A stretch of DNA of 64,000 bases from an uncultured Streptomyces sp. (GCF_947488945.1 NZ_CANLBS010000004.1:248001-312000), one strand, 5' to 3'; shown: positions 8,667-16,982, counted from the first letter of the stretch. The notes: a model not told the origin generated them from the sequence alone. Made by a program: numbers and translations.

Positions 8667-10421
8667 TCAGCTCGATTCGCGCCAGAGGTTGGTGATCGGC
8701 AGCCGACGGTCCTTGCCGAACCCCTTCGGCGAGATCTTCGTGCCCGGCGGGTACTGCCGCCGCTTGTACTCCGCGGTGTCCACCATCCGCAGCGTCTTCG
8801 TCACCAGCGCCTCGTCGAACCCGGCCGCCACGATCGCGTCGCGGCCCCGGTCCCGGTCCACGTACAGCTCCAGGATGCGGTCCAGCACGTCGTAGTCCGG
8901 CAGCGAGTCGGTGTCGACCTGGCCGGGGCGCAGCTCCGCGCTGGGCGGCTTGCTGATCGACGTCTCCGGGATCGGCGGGGTCTGCCCGCGCTCCTCGGCG
9001 GCCCGGTTGCGCCACCGCGCGAGGCGGAAGACAGACGTCTTGTAGACGTCCTTGATCGGGCCGAACGCGCCCACGGAGTCCCCGTACAGCGTCGAATACC
9101 CCACCGCCAGCTCCGACTTGTTGCCCGGCGCCAGCACGAGCTGGCCCTCCTGGTTGGAGAGTGCCATCAGCAGGGTGCCGCGCAGCCGCGACTGGAGGTT
9201 CTCCTCGGCCAGCCCGGTCAGCTTCAGCGATCCCATGTAAGCGTCGAACATCGGCTCGATCGGTACGGTCCGGAAGTTCAGCCCGGTGCGCCGCGCCAGC
9301 TCTGCCGCATCGTCCTTCGAGTGGTCGGAGGAGTACTTCGACGGCATCGAGACCCCGTGGACGTTCTCCACTCCCAGCGCGTCGCAGGCGAGGGCGGCGA
9401 CGAGGGCCGAGTCGATCCCGCCGGAAAGGCCGATCAGCACACTGCTGAAACCGTTCTTCGCGACATAGGCGCGCAACCCGATCACCAGCGCCGAGTACAC
9501 CTCCTCGTCCGCGTCCAGCCGTTCCGCGTAGCCGCCGGCCAGCTCGGGGGCGTAGGAGGGCAGCGGGTCCTCGGAGAGCACCACGCGGTCGATCCGCAGG
9601 CCGTCGTCGAGCATGCCGGTCGGCGCGTCGGGCGCGGCGGCCGGCAGCTCCAGATCGAGGATCATGCTGCCCTCGGCGAACTGCGGCGCGCGGGCGACGA
9701 CTTCGCCGTCCGCGTCGACCACGATCGAGTCACCGTCGAAGACCAGTTCGTCCTGGCCGCCCGTCATCGCCAGGTAGGCCGTGGTGCAGCCGGCCTCGCG
9801 GGCCCGCCTGCGGACCAGTTCGAGCCGGGTGTCGTCCTTGTCGCGCTCGTAGGGGGAGGCGTTGATCGACAGCAGCAGCCCGGCCTGCGCGGACCGCGCG
9901 GCCGGCACCCGGCCGCCGTCCTGCCAGAGGTCCTCGCAGATCGCGAGCGCCACGTCCACCCCGTGCACCCGCACCACGGGCATCGAGTCGCCCGGCACGA
10001 AGTACCGGAACTCGTCGAACACCCCGTAGTTGGGCAGATGGTGCTTGGCGAAGGACAGTGCGACCCGCCCGCCGTGCAGCACGGCCGCCGCGTTGCGCGG
10101 CGTGCCCGCGGGCTGTCCGTAACGCGGCTGCGCGTCCTCGGAGCGGTCGAGGTAGCCGACGACGACCGGCGTTCCGCCGAAGCCCTCCGCGTCGAGCCGC
10201 GCGGCGAGCGCGTGCAGCGCCGTCCGCGAGGCCTCGACGAAGGACGACCGCAGCGCGAGGTCCTCGACGGGATAGCCGGTCAGCACCATCTCCGGGAACG
10301 CCACGAGGTGGGCGCCCTGGTCGGCGGCGTGCCGGGTCCAGTGGACGACCGCCTCGGCGTTGCCGGCGATGTCCCCGACGGTCGAGTCGATCTGATTGAG
10401 TGCGAGGCGTAGTTGAGGCAC
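8667..10421 (-). CDS. nadE: Glutamine-dependent NAD(+) synthetase
   Basis: 584 residues, two domains. The N-terminal nitrilase-type glutaminase (about 1-265) shows Glu44 in VAFPEMVLTGYP, the Lys in SFAKHHLPNYGVFDEFRYF and the Cys in ALAICEDLW; it supplies ammonia through a tunnel. The C-terminal synthetase has the PP-loop LIGLSGGIDSALVAA and SKYSSDHSKDDA, then GNKSELAVGYSTLYGD. The enzyme amidates deamido-NAD with ATP, the last step of NAD synthesis, in the cytoplasm. The ATG at 10421 gives the conserved start MPQLRLALNQID. It appears monocistronic, converging on the exporter upstream in coordinates. Confidence 0.97.
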   Translation of the reverse strand: MPQLRLALNQIDSTVGDIAGNAEAVVHWTRHAADQGAHLVAFPEMVLTGYPVEDLALRSSFVEASRTALHALAARLDAEGFGGTPVVVGYLDRSEDAQPRYGQPAGTPRNAAAVLHGGRVALSFAKHHLPNYGVFDEFRYFVPGDSMPVVRVHGVDVALAICEDLWQDGGRVPAARSAQAGLLLSINASPYERDKDDTRLELVRRRAREAGCTTAYLAMTGGQDELVFDGDSIVVDADGEVVARAPQFAEGSMILDLELPAAAPDAPTGMLDDGLRIDRVVLSEDPLPSYAPELAGGYAERLDADEEVYSALVIGLRAYVAKNGFSSVLIGLSGGIDSALVAALACDALGVENVHGVSMPSKYSSDHSKDDAAELARRTGLNFRTVPIEPMFDAYMGSLKLTGLAEENLQSRLRGTLLMALSNQEGQLVLAPGNKSELAVGYSTLYGDSVGAFGPIKDVYKTSVFRLARWRNRAAEERGQTPPIPETSISKPPSAELRPGQVDTDSLPDYDVLDRILELYVDRDRGRDAIVAAGFDEALVTKTLRMVDTAEYKRRQYPPGTKISPKGFGKDRRLPITNLWRESS

Positions 10422-10807
10422 GGGGGCAGTGTAATCGTCTTACTGACGCGATGTCCTGGAGGCCGGTGTTCCGAAAGGGCGGAGCCGACGCCCGTGAAGG
10501 CTCCGGAGGTGCCCGGCCCCGCGTCGGTAGCGCGGTGATGCCGTCGGCAGCGGGCGAGTCGGGAGATGAGGGCCGGGCGGGTCGTACGGCTGCCGGTCGG
10601 GCTGTTGCGGGCTGTACGGACAGGTGCCTTCACCGCTGCCCGTGAAGCCGTACGGGGGCGGGAGGAGACCGGTGCCGCCGGACCGCACACGGACGCGCGG
10701 AGCCCCGCCGCCCGGCGCGGTGAGGTGCGGCGGACGGCGGGGCCGTTCCGTGGGGCCTCGGGGGGAGGCCGCTTCCGTGGGGGCGGGCGAGGGCGGGGGC
10801 GTGGGCG
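10422..10807. other. 386-bp intergenic region, no gene recognised
   Basis: Lies between the nadE start and the end of the CBS gene, both on the minus strand. The stretch is GC-rich; open frames on either strand lack ribosome sites and show only Arg/Pro/Gly-rich composition. The nadE promoter must lie near 10422-10500, but I do not see a convincing hexamer pair. Confidence 0.45.
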
Positions 10808-11233
10808 TCAGCCGCGGGCGTAGACCTGTTCCGCCCAGGCCGCGATCTGGTCGTCGGACAGGTGCTGGGCCAGGTCGGCCTCGCTGATCATGCCGATCAG
10901 CTTCTTGTTCTCGACCACCGGAAGCCGGCGGATGCGGTGCGTCTGCATCTCGTTCAGCACCTGGTCCACCCCGGCGTCCGCGTCGATCCAGCGGGGGGTG
11001 CCGTGCGCGAACTCGCCCGCGGTGACCTTCGACGGATCGTGTCCCGCTGCCACGCAGCCGACCACGATGTCGCGGTCCGTGAGGATGCCGACCATCCGGT
11101 CCTGCTCGCCGTCGGCGGAGATGGGCAGCGCGCCCACCTGGTGGTCGCGCATCAGCTGCGCGGCCCGGTCCAGCGTCTCGTGCGCCGGTATCCACGTGGC
11201 ACCGGCGTGCATGATGTCTTTCGCTGTCGTCAT
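10808..11233 (-). CDS. Tandem CBS-domain protein
   Basis: A 141-residue protein made only of two CBS motifs, starting at ATG 11233 behind a strong AGGAGG five to six bases upstream. CBS1: MTTAKDIMHAGATWIPAHETLDRAAQLMRDHQVGALPI, GILTDRDIV; CBS2: RWIDADAGVDQVLNEMQTHRIRRLPVVENKKLIGMISEADL. Paired CBS units bind adenosyl nucleotides such as AMP, ATP or SAM as energy sensors. Stand-alone CBS proteins of this length are common and often stress- or hypoxia-linked in actinobacteria, but the partner is unknown here. Faces the DUF305 gene on the same strand with a 114-bp gap. Confidence 0.92.
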   Translation of the reverse strand: MTTAKDIMHAGATWIPAHETLDRAAQLMRDHQVGALPISADGEQDRMVGILTDRDIVVGCVAAGHDPSKVTAGEFAHGTPRWIDADAGVDQVLNEMQTHRIRRLPVVENKKLIGMISEADLAQHLSDDQIAAWAEQVYARG

Positions 11234-11347
11234 GGGGACTCCTCCTGTGTGCCGGAACCGGCACGGGCGTACGACCCCGAGCGCACACCATTCTCCGGGC
11301 CCGGCCGCCGCCCCGCGACCGGTCGGCGTCACGGCCGGGGAAGCGGC

Positions 11348-12241
11348 TCACGTGCGCGGGCGCGCGCCCCGCTCGACCAGCATGTCCGCCATGAGCTTCA
11401 GCTCGGACCGCTGGGCCGCCACCATGCCGCGGGCGAGCCGTCGCTCGGCGGGTACGGCGCACCGCTCCGCGCAGGCGGCGGCCATGATGACGCCGCCCTC
11501 GTGGTGGTCGGTCATCAGCCGCAGGAAGAGGACCTCGGCGGCTCTCCCCTCCGCCTCCCCGAGCCGTCTCAGCTCGGCGTCGGTCGCCATGCCGGGCATC
11601 GGGCCGCCGGGGGTTCCGGCCCCGTCCTGGCCACCGTGCCCCTCGTGGCCTCCGCCTCCGGCGTGCCCGCCTTCACTTCCGTCCCCGTCCCCGTCCCCGT
11701 CGCCCGCCGCGTCGTCGCCCATCCACGCCATCGGTCCGGCCCCGCCGGGCGCGGTCTTCGGCAGCCCCCACAGGTCCAGCCAGCCCAGCATCATCCCCCG
11801 CTGGTTGGCCTGGGTCTGGGCGATGTCGTACGCGAGCAGCCGCACCTCGTCGTCCGCCGTCCGGTCCCGCACCAGGAGGGACATCTCGACGGCCTGCTGA
11901 TGGTGGACGGCCATGTCCCGCGCGAACCCGGCGTCGGCGGAGTCCGCCGCCGGGATCCCCGTACCGCCCGTCGCGGTGTCCGCCGCAGTGCCCGCCAGGT
12001 GCTCCGGGACGTCGTCCCCGCCCCGGCCCGCCGCCACGGCGGCCCCGGCGGCCACCGCGAGGACCACGACGCCGAGCCCGGCCATCAGCCGCACGTACCG
12101 CTGCCGGGGCGCGCGGCCGGGAGCGGTGGGCGGTCCCTCGGCGGGGCTCTCCGGGTCAACCGGGCTCCCCGGGCCCCCGGCGGGGTTCGCCCGGCTCGCC
12201 CGGTTCGCCGGGCCCTCTGCTCCCGTCGGCCCGACCGTCAT
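11348..12241 (-). CDS. DUF305-domain membrane-anchored protein
   Basis: 297 residues. A Pro/Gly-rich cytoplasmic N-terminus (about 50 residues) precedes one TM helix (LMAGLGVVVLAVAAGAAVAA) and an extracytoplasmic DUF305 region with the family motif DAGFARDMAVHHQQAVEMSLLV and a second copy MTDHHEGGVIMAAACAE. Between them is a GDGDGDG/His-Gly-rich insert (GGHAGGGGHEGHGG), which could bind metal. DUF305 proteins (CopM in cyanobacteria) are ferritin-like and some bind copper. The ATG overlaps the stop of the DUF3105 gene as ATGA, so the two are translationally coupled and probably work together at the outer face of the membrane. Role here is inferred only. Confidence 0.88.
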   Translation of the reverse strand: MTVGPTGAEGPANRASRANPAGGPGSPVDPESPAEGPPTAPGRAPRQRYVRLMAGLGVVVLAVAAGAAVAAGRGGDDVPEHLAGTAADTATGGTGIPAADSADAGFARDMAVHHQQAVEMSLLVRDRTADDEVRLLAYDIAQTQANQRGMMLGWLDLWGLPKTAPGGAGPMAWMGDDAAGDGDGDGDGSEGGHAGGGGHEGHGGQDGAGTPGGPMPGMATDAELRRLGEAEGRAAEVLFLRLMTDHHEGGVIMAAACAERCAVPAERRLARGMVAAQRSELKLMADMLVERGARPRT

Positions 12242-12927
12242 CGGGGTGCGGCCAGCCCGCCGGTGCAGGGCGCGCCGGGCTCGGGTGTCTGCGGGCCCTG
12301 TACGTACGCTGAGAGGAACGCGTCCACCCGCTCGTCCTCCGCGCCGTCCACCGTGAGCTGCTTGCCCCACGCGGTCAGCGTGATGGTCCCGGCCTGCGAC
12401 GGGTACGGGCTCATCAGCGTGAACGGCGTCGAGGAGACCCGCGAGGCCAGCGCCGAGACGTCGGCGTCGGACGCCGTCGCGTTGTACGTCACCCACACCG
12501 CACCGTGCTCCAGCGAGTGCACCGCGTTGACGTCGGCGAGCGGCTTTTCGTATACATCGCCCTGGCAGTTCATCCACACCTGGTCGTGGTTCCCGCCCAC
12601 CGGAGGCGTCATCGGGTAGTCCACGTCCCCGGCGACGTGGTCGCGGCCGAGCTTCTCCGCGTCCCACGTCTTCTCACCCCGCACCGGCCCTCCCGCGGCG
12701 GCCGTGGGAGGCGGCCCGCCCGGCTTCGAGTCGCTCGCGGCCCCGTCGCGCTCGGGGCGGTCACCCACCGTGCGGTCGAGCACCGTGTACGAGCCGAAGC
12801 CCACCAGACCTGCGACGGCGACCGCCCCCACGACGATGGCAACGATCCGGCCGGTCCTGTCCGACCGGCCGGGCGTCGGGGCGGCGGGCGGTGCCGGATG
12901 CATCGGAGGGCGGGGGTCGAAGCTCAT
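12238..12927 (-). CDS. DUF3105-domain membrane-anchored protein
   Basis: 229 residues from ATG 12927. A short Pro-rich N-terminus is followed by one TM helix (IVAIVVGAVAVAGLVGFGSYTVL) and the DUF3105 domain outside: TPPVGGNHDQVWMNCQGDVYEKPLADVNAVHSLEHGAVWVTY is the conserved core, with invariant His, Cys and Glu residues that look like metal ligands (His in GGNH, Cys in NCQG, His-Glu-His in HSLEHG). The function of the family is not known. Its TGA overlaps the DUF305 start. The pairing of these two families recurs in actinobacteria, which supports a shared, possibly metal-related, surface function. An upstream in-frame ATG at 12978 is possible but lacks a ribosome site. Confidence 0.88.
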   Translation of the reverse strand: MSFDPRPPMHPAPPAAPTPGRSDRTGRIVAIVVGAVAVAGLVGFGSYTVLDRTVGDRPERDGAASDSKPGGPPPTAAAGGPVRGEKTWDAEKLGRDHVAGDVDYPMTPPVGGNHDQVWMNCQGDVYEKPLADVNAVHSLEHGAVWVTYNATASDADVSALASRVSSTPFTLMSPYPSQAGTITLTAWGKQLTVDGAEDERVDAFLSAYVQGPQTPEPGAPCTGGLAAPR

Positions 12928-13169
12928 GGCGGCGGTCCTTCTGCAGGGGGCGGGAGGGACGTGCGGCATGCCGGACATCCGCTGCGCACACGCCCGTGGA
13001 AGGCCCGCCGCACCCGCTGCACACCGTGGCCGCCGATCGTAGTGGGTGGCCGCGTGCTCTCTCTCACACCGTGTGCGTAATCTGGGTGAAATCCCGGGTC
13101 GTGATACTGGAGTTCCTCCCCTACCCCGGGCGGTGGTGCACAGACCGTCTGAACTGCAAGGATGTGGCT

Positions 13170-14531
13170 ATGGACAAGCAGCAGGAATTCGTCCTCAGGA
13201 CCCTTGAGGAGCGTGACATCCGCTTCGTACGGCTGTGGTTCACCGACGTCCTCGGGTTCCTCAAGTCCGTCGCCGTGGCCCCCGCCGAGCTGGAGCAGGC
13301 CTTCGACGAGGGCATCGGCTTCGACGGCTCCGCCATCGAGGGCTTCGCCCGCGTCTACGAATCGGACATGATCGCCAAGCCGGACCCGGGCACCTTCCAG
13401 GTCCTGCCCTGGCGCGCGGAGGCTCCGGGCACCGCCCGGATGTTCTGCGACATCCTGATGCCCGACGGCTCGCCGTCCTTCGCGGACCCCCGTTACGTCC
13501 TCAAGCGCATCCTCGCCAAGACCTCCGACCTGGGCTTCACCTTCTACACCCACCCGGAGATCGAGTTCTTCCTGCTGAAGGACAAGCCGGTCGACGGCAC
13601 CCGGCCCACCCCGGCCGACAGCTCCGGCTACTTCGACCACACCCCGCAGAACGTCGGCATGGACTTCCGCCGCCAGGCGATCACCATGCTCGAATCCATG
13701 GGCATCTCGGTCGAGTTCAGCCACCACGAGGGCGCTCCGGGCCAGCAGGAGATCGACCTGCGGTACGCGGACGCGCTCTCCACGGCCGACAACATCATGA
13801 CCTTCCGCCTGGTGATGAAGCAGGTCGCGCTGGAGCAGGGCGTGCAGGCGTCCTTCATGCCGAAGCCGTTCTCGGAGTACCCCGGCTCGGGCATGCACAC
13901 CCACCTCTCCCTCTTCGAGGGCGACCGCAACGCGTTCTACGAGTCGGGCGCCGAATACCAACTCTCCAAGGTCGGCCGTTCGTTCATCGCGGGCCTGCTG
14001 CGCCACGCTGCGGAGATCTCCGCCGTCACCAACCAGTGGGTCAACTCCTACAAGCGCATCTGGGGCGGCTCCGCCCGCAGCGCCGGCGCGGGCGGCGAGG
14101 CCCCCTCGTACATCTGCTGGGGCCACAACAACCGCTCCGCCCTGATCCGCGTCCCCATGTACAAGCCGGGCAAGAACGGATCGGCGCGCGTCGAGGTCCG
14201 CTCCATCGACTCGGGCGCCAACCCCTACCTGACGTACGCGGTCCTGCTGGCCGCCGGCCTCAAGGGCATCGAGGAGGGCTACGAGCTCCCCGCCGGCGCC
14301 GACGACGACGTCTGGGCCCTCTCCGACTCCGAGCGCCGCGCCATGGGCATCGAGCCCCTCCCGCAGAACCTCGGCGAGGCCATCGCCCTGATGGAGAAGA
14401 GCGAACTCGTCGCCGAAACCCTCGGCGAGCACGTCTTCGACTTCTTCCTCCGCAACAAGAAGCGCGAGTGGGAGGAGTACCGCAGCGAGGTCACCGCCTT
14501 CGAGCTGAAGAACCTGCTGCCGGTGCTGTAA
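13170..14531 (+). CDS. glnA2: Glutamine synthetase-like enzyme GlnA2 (gamma-glutamylpolyamine synthetase type)
   Basis: 453 residues with the full GS-I fold: GFDGSAIEGFARVYESDM, the metal/ATP motif FYTHPEIEFFLL, NVGMDFRRQAI, EFSHHEGAPGQQEID, PSYICWGHNNRSALIRVP and RVEVRSIDSGANPYL. It is shorter than the true glnA product at 54008-55417 (469 residues) and clearly distinct from it. The S. coelicolor orthologue in this position (GlnA2) has been reported to glutamylate polyamines in polyamine catabolism rather than make glutamine; I transfer this by position and similarity. Tyr371 in GYELP sits near where GlnE modifies GlnA, so modification cannot be excluded. AAGGA lies eight bases before ATG 13170. 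The hairpin 14572-14602 ends the unit. Confidence 0.88.
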   Translation: MDKQQEFVLRTLEERDIRFVRLWFTDVLGFLKSVAVAPAELEQAFDEGIGFDGSAIEGFARVYESDMIAKPDPGTFQVLPWRAEAPGTARMFCDILMPDGSPSFADPRYVLKRILAKTSDLGFTFYTHPEIEFFLLKDKPVDGTRPTPADSSGYFDHTPQNVGMDFRRQAITMLESMGISVEFSHHEGAPGQQEIDLRYADALSTADNIMTFRLVMKQVALEQGVQASFMPKPFSEYPGSGMHTHLSLFEGDRNAFYESGAEYQLSKVGRSFIAGLLRHAAEISAVTNQWVNSYKRIWGGSARSAGAGGEAPSYICWGHNNRSALIRVPMYKPGKNGSARVEVRSIDSGANPYLTYAVLLAAGLKGIEEGYELPAGADDDVWALSDSERRAMGIEPLPQNLGEAIALMEKSELVAETLGEHVFDFFLRNKKREWEEYRSEVTAFELKNLLPVL

Positions 14532-14571
14532 GGGCTGGTCGGCGCCGCCGAGGTGCTGGTACGCGCATGTG

Positions 14572-14602
14572 CGGGGCCGACGGTGAGGCACCGTCGGCCC
14601 CG
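14572..14602 (+). terminator. Hairpin terminator after glnA2
   Basis: Fourteen paired bases (arms 14572-14585 and 14589-14602) with a 3-nt AGG loop, 40 bp past the glnA2 stop. The WYL regulator converges from the right, so it may serve both strands. Confidence 0.75.
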
Positions 14603-14673
14603 AGGCCTCGGCCCCCAGTCCGAAGAACCTCGCCGCCCAGTTGTGCCGTCTCACGACATTGGTTCTTCGCCTG

Positions 14674-15663
14674 TCAGGCTTGGCGGGCATAGGACGTGAA
14701 GCGGTCGGCGAGCGCGATGACGAGGGCGCGGAGTTCATCGGGGCGCTCGATGGCGAACGGCCGGTCGAGTGAGGCGAGTACCGGAGGCAACCAGTCGAGC
14801 CGCTCCGCCCGTAGTTCGACGCGCAGCCAGTGCTCGGCCGCCGGGTCCTGGCCGGCCGCGGGCTCGTGCTCCTCCAGGCTCGCGACGCCGGCGGGGAGGT
14901 GGGCGCGGATCTGCTCAACTGTCCCGTGGATCCGCAAGGTGACCTGATGCCGGTACTCGGCCGTGGCGAATCCTGACAACACGCGTTGTGCCGGACCGGG
15001 ACCCACGGGCGCTTCGAACGAGCCGGGCAGGGCCCTCGCGGCTGCGATGCGGTCGAGCCGGAGGGTTCGGTCCTCGCCGACCTGGGCGTCCTTGCCCGTC
15101 ACGTACCACCGGCCCGCATGGGCGACGATCCCGTACGCGTGCAGCGTGCGTTCGCTGCGCCGTCCGTCGCGGTCGGTGTAGCGGATCGAGACCGGCCGGC
15201 GGTGGCGCACCGCATCGGCGATGGTGAGCAGGAGCCCGGCGTCCGGGTGGTCCAACTCGCCGGGCTGATCCGTGAAGGCGAGAGCTTCCAGGAGTGTGTC
15301 GAGCCGGCGGGCGATGTGCTGGGGCAGCACCCGCCGGATCTTCGCCGACGCCGTCTCGTTTGCCGTGCGCTCCGTCGTCGTCAGCTCTGCCCGGCGGCCG
15401 GCTACCAGGCCGAGCAGCACGGCCAGCGCCTCGTCGTCGCTGAGCATGAGCGGAGGCAAGCGGTACCCGGGAGCCAGCCGGTACCCGCCGTAGCGGCCGC
15501 GCACCGACTCCACGGGCACGTCCAGGTCGATCAGCTGGTCCACATACCGCCGCACGGTGCGCCCTTCGACGCCGAGACGGTCGGCGAGCTCGGCCACCGT
15601 CCGGGTGCCGCCCGACTGCAGTAGCTCCAGGAGTCTCAGCACGCGGCCGGTGGGTCGTGACAT
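14674..15663 (-). CDS. WYL-domain (YafY-type) transcriptional regulator
   Basis: 329 residues. The N-terminal winged helix-turn-helix (RVLRLLELLQSGGTRTVAELADRLGVEGRTVRRYVDQLI) is followed by the GRYGGYRLAPGYRLPPLMLSDDEALA linker and a WYL domain (YTDRDGRRSERTLHAYGIVAHAGRWYVTGKD...RTLRLDRI) that binds small ligands or nucleic acid in relatives. A C-terminal WCX region ends the protein. ATG 15663 has GAGG eight bases upstream; GTG 15669 is an alternative. It is divergently transcribed from the VOC gene at 15756, and such regulator/VOC pairs are usually regulator and target. Dyads in the shared 92-bp spacer are candidate operators. Confidence 0.93.
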   Translation of the reverse strand: MSRPTGRVLRLLELLQSGGTRTVAELADRLGVEGRTVRRYVDQLIDLDVPVESVRGRYGGYRLAPGYRLPPLMLSDDEALAVLLGLVAGRRAELTTTERTANETASAKIRRVLPQHIARRLDTLLEALAFTDQPGELDHPDAGLLLTIADAVRHRRPVSIRYTDRDGRRSERTLHAYGIVAHAGRWYVTGKDAQVGEDRTLRLDRIAAARALPGSFEAPVGPGPAQRVLSGFATAEYRHQVTLRIHGTVEQIRAHLPAGVASLEEHEPAAGQDPAAEHWLRVELRAERLDWLPPVLASLDRPFAIERPDELRALVIALADRFTSYARQA

Positions 15664-15683
15664 GTTCACAGCCTCACGCGAAT

Positions 15684-15701
15684 ACAGGACCGATTCTGTC
15701 C
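15684..15701. promoter_or_regulatory. Nested dyads in the WYL/VOC divergent promoter
   Basis: Two interleaved inverted repeats: ACAG (15684-15687) with CTGT (15696-15699), and GGAC (15687-15690) with GTCC (15698-15701). They sit midway between the divergent starts and are the best operator candidates for the WYL regulator. Short arms make this tentative. Confidence 0.35.
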
Positions 15702-15755
15702 ACTATTTCTCCTAGCCTGAGGCTGCACGCTCCCAGCACAGCCAAGGAGATACCC

Positions 15756-16154
15756 ATGGACTTCGTCTCGATCCGCATCATCACCAGCGACGTCGCGCGC
15801 CTCGTCGAGTTCTACGAGCGAGCTACAGGGATGCCGGCGACACGGGCCACCGAGGACTTCGCCGAACTCAAGACCGCGGGCGCAACCCTCGCCATCGCCG
15901 GCACCCGCACCGTCCCGCTGTTCGCCCCGGGCTCTGCCCGCCCGGCGGACAACCACAGCGTGATCATCGAGTTCCTCGTCGACGACGTGGACCGCGTTCA
16001 CCAGAACCTGACCGGCTTCGTCACCGACTTCGTCAACGAGCCCACCACGATGCCCTGGGGCAACCGGTCGCTGTTGTTCCGCGACCCCGACGGCAACCTC
16101 GTCAACTTCTTCACCCCCGTCACCCCGGAGGCCATCGAAAAGTTCGCACGCTGA
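15756..16154 (+). CDS. VOC-superfamily (glyoxalase/dioxygenase-fold) protein
   Basis: 132 residues with one betaalphabetabetabeta pair typical of the vicinal-oxygen-chelate fold: MDFVSIRIITSDVARLVEFYERATGMPATRATEDFAELKTAG in the first half, and HSVIIEFLVDDVDRVHQNLTG, PWGNRSLLFRDPDGNLVNFFTPV in the second. The RDPDGNLV...F ending with an upstream His/Glu is usual for metal-binding members, though ligands cannot be assigned surely. Members act as lactoyl-glutathione lyases, dioxygenases or antibiotic-binding resistance proteins. AAGGAGA lies six bases before the ATG. Likely controlled by the divergent WYL regulator. Confidence 0.9.
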   Translation: MDFVSIRIITSDVARLVEFYERATGMPATRATEDFAELKTAGATLAIAGTRTVPLFAPGSARPADNHSVIIEFLVDDVDRVHQNLTGFVTDFVNEPTTMPWGNRSLLFRDPDGNLVNFFTPVTPEAIEKFAR

Positions 16155-16191
16155 CGCCACGCACGGCCGCTCACGCGGGAGCCCCGCAATC

Positions 16192-16340
16192 TCAGAGTGA
16201 GTCGTGGCCCTGGCCGGTGGCGCCGCAGTCGGCGGCGCCGGTGCCGGGGTCGACGTGCCCTGGTGGCCCATGGCGTCGATCAGGTACGTCTCGACCTGCC
16301 CGGAGCCGTACATCTGCCTGGTGACGGGTACGGCCCCGCC
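16192..16340 (-). pseudogene. 3' remnant of a PHB-depolymerase-family esterase
   Basis: Read on the minus strand, 16340-16263 encodes VTRQMYGSGQVETYLIDAMGH, which resembles the C-terminal catalytic-His region of secreted LpqC/PHB-depolymerase-type esterases. Eight bases later in another frame the text resumes as VDPGTGAADCGATGQGHDSL and stops at 16192. Relatives read GMGHGTPVDPGTGADQCG, so one base has been lost (8 rather than 9 nt between His and VDPG). The 5' part is missing; the TetR stop lies immediately beyond. I conclude a decayed, truncated gene. The assignment rests on memory of the family and needs alignment. Confidence 0.5.
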
Positions 16341-16342
16341 CC

Positions 16343-16924
16343 CTACGCGACCCCCCGCTCCATCTCCTCCAGCACCTCGTCGATGACGCTCAGCAGGTCC
16401 CGGGCGAGGTCCTCCTCGATCCACAGGCGCATCGCGATCCGCAGGGAGGTGAGGAAGGCGGCGGCGACGAGGACGGGGCGCACGGCGGGGCCGGGGCGGG
16501 CGGCGACCGCGTCGGCGAGGTCGCGTTCCATCGCGGCGTGGTTGGCCATCTGGCGGGCCAGCAGCGACGGGTGGCGCAGGGCGAGGCGGGTGCGGACCGC
16601 CCATTCGCGCTCGGCCGGGGTGCGGCCGTGCCCGAGATGGGCCACGGCGGCGCGCAGTGCGGGCCAGGCGGGCTCGTCGGAGGGGCGCTCGCGGACCGCG
16701 CGGACCAGGGCGGTGATGTGCTGCTCGTCGCCGTAGAGGAGGGCGTCCTCCTTGTTGGTGAAGTAGTTCGAGAAGGTTCTGCGGGAGACGCCGGCCGCGT
16801 CCGCGATGGCCTCGATCGTCACACCGTCGAAGCCGTTTTCCACGGTCAGCCGCATCGCGGCCTCGTGCACGGCCTGACGGGTGGCTTCCTTCTTGCGTTC
16901 CCGCAGTCCCACTGAACTCTCCAT
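16343..16924 (-). CDS. TetR-family repressor of the adjacent DHA2 exporter
   Basis: 193 residues from ATG 16924 (an ATG at 16984 would run through the operator). DNA-binding domain: LRERKKEATRQAVHEAAMRLTVENGFDGVTIEAIADAAGVSRRTFSNYFTNKEDALLYGDEQ, a textbook TetR helix-turn-helix. The C-terminal domain is all-helical and ends SVIDEVLEEMERGV. It is transcribed away from the exporter at 17052, and the long dyad at 16955-16982 sits between the two starts, so autoregulation plus exporter repression is expected. The inducer is unknown. Confidence 0.93.
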   Translation of the reverse strand: MESSVGLRERKKEATRQAVHEAAMRLTVENGFDGVTIEAIADAAGVSRRTFSNYFTNKEDALLYGDEQHITALVRAVRERPSDEPAWPALRAAVAHLGHGRTPAEREWAVRTRLALRHPSLLARQMANHAAMERDLADAVAARPGPAVRPVLVAAAFLTSLRIAMRLWIEEDLARDLLSVIDEVLEEMERGVA

Positions 16925-16954
16925 GGGTCCATTGTCCCCGGAGCCAGGATTATT

Positions 16955-16982
16955 GCGCAGTGAGCAAACTTGCCCACTGTGC
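16955..16982. promoter_or_regulatory. 28-bp TetR operator dyad between regulator and exporter
   Basis: Arms GCGCAGTGAGCAA (16955-16967) and TTGCCCACTGTGC (16970-16982) flank AC; 11 of 13 positions are complementary. It lies 30 bp from the TetR start and 70 bp from the exporter start. The symmetry and position strongly suggest the operator of the TetR gene at 16343-16924. Confidence 0.75.

Noticed and set aside
10280..10690. Possible small minus-strand gene upstream of nadE
   Set aside because: It overlaps the nadE coding start in another frame, lacks a ribosome site, and shows only Pro/Thr/Arg-rich sequence.
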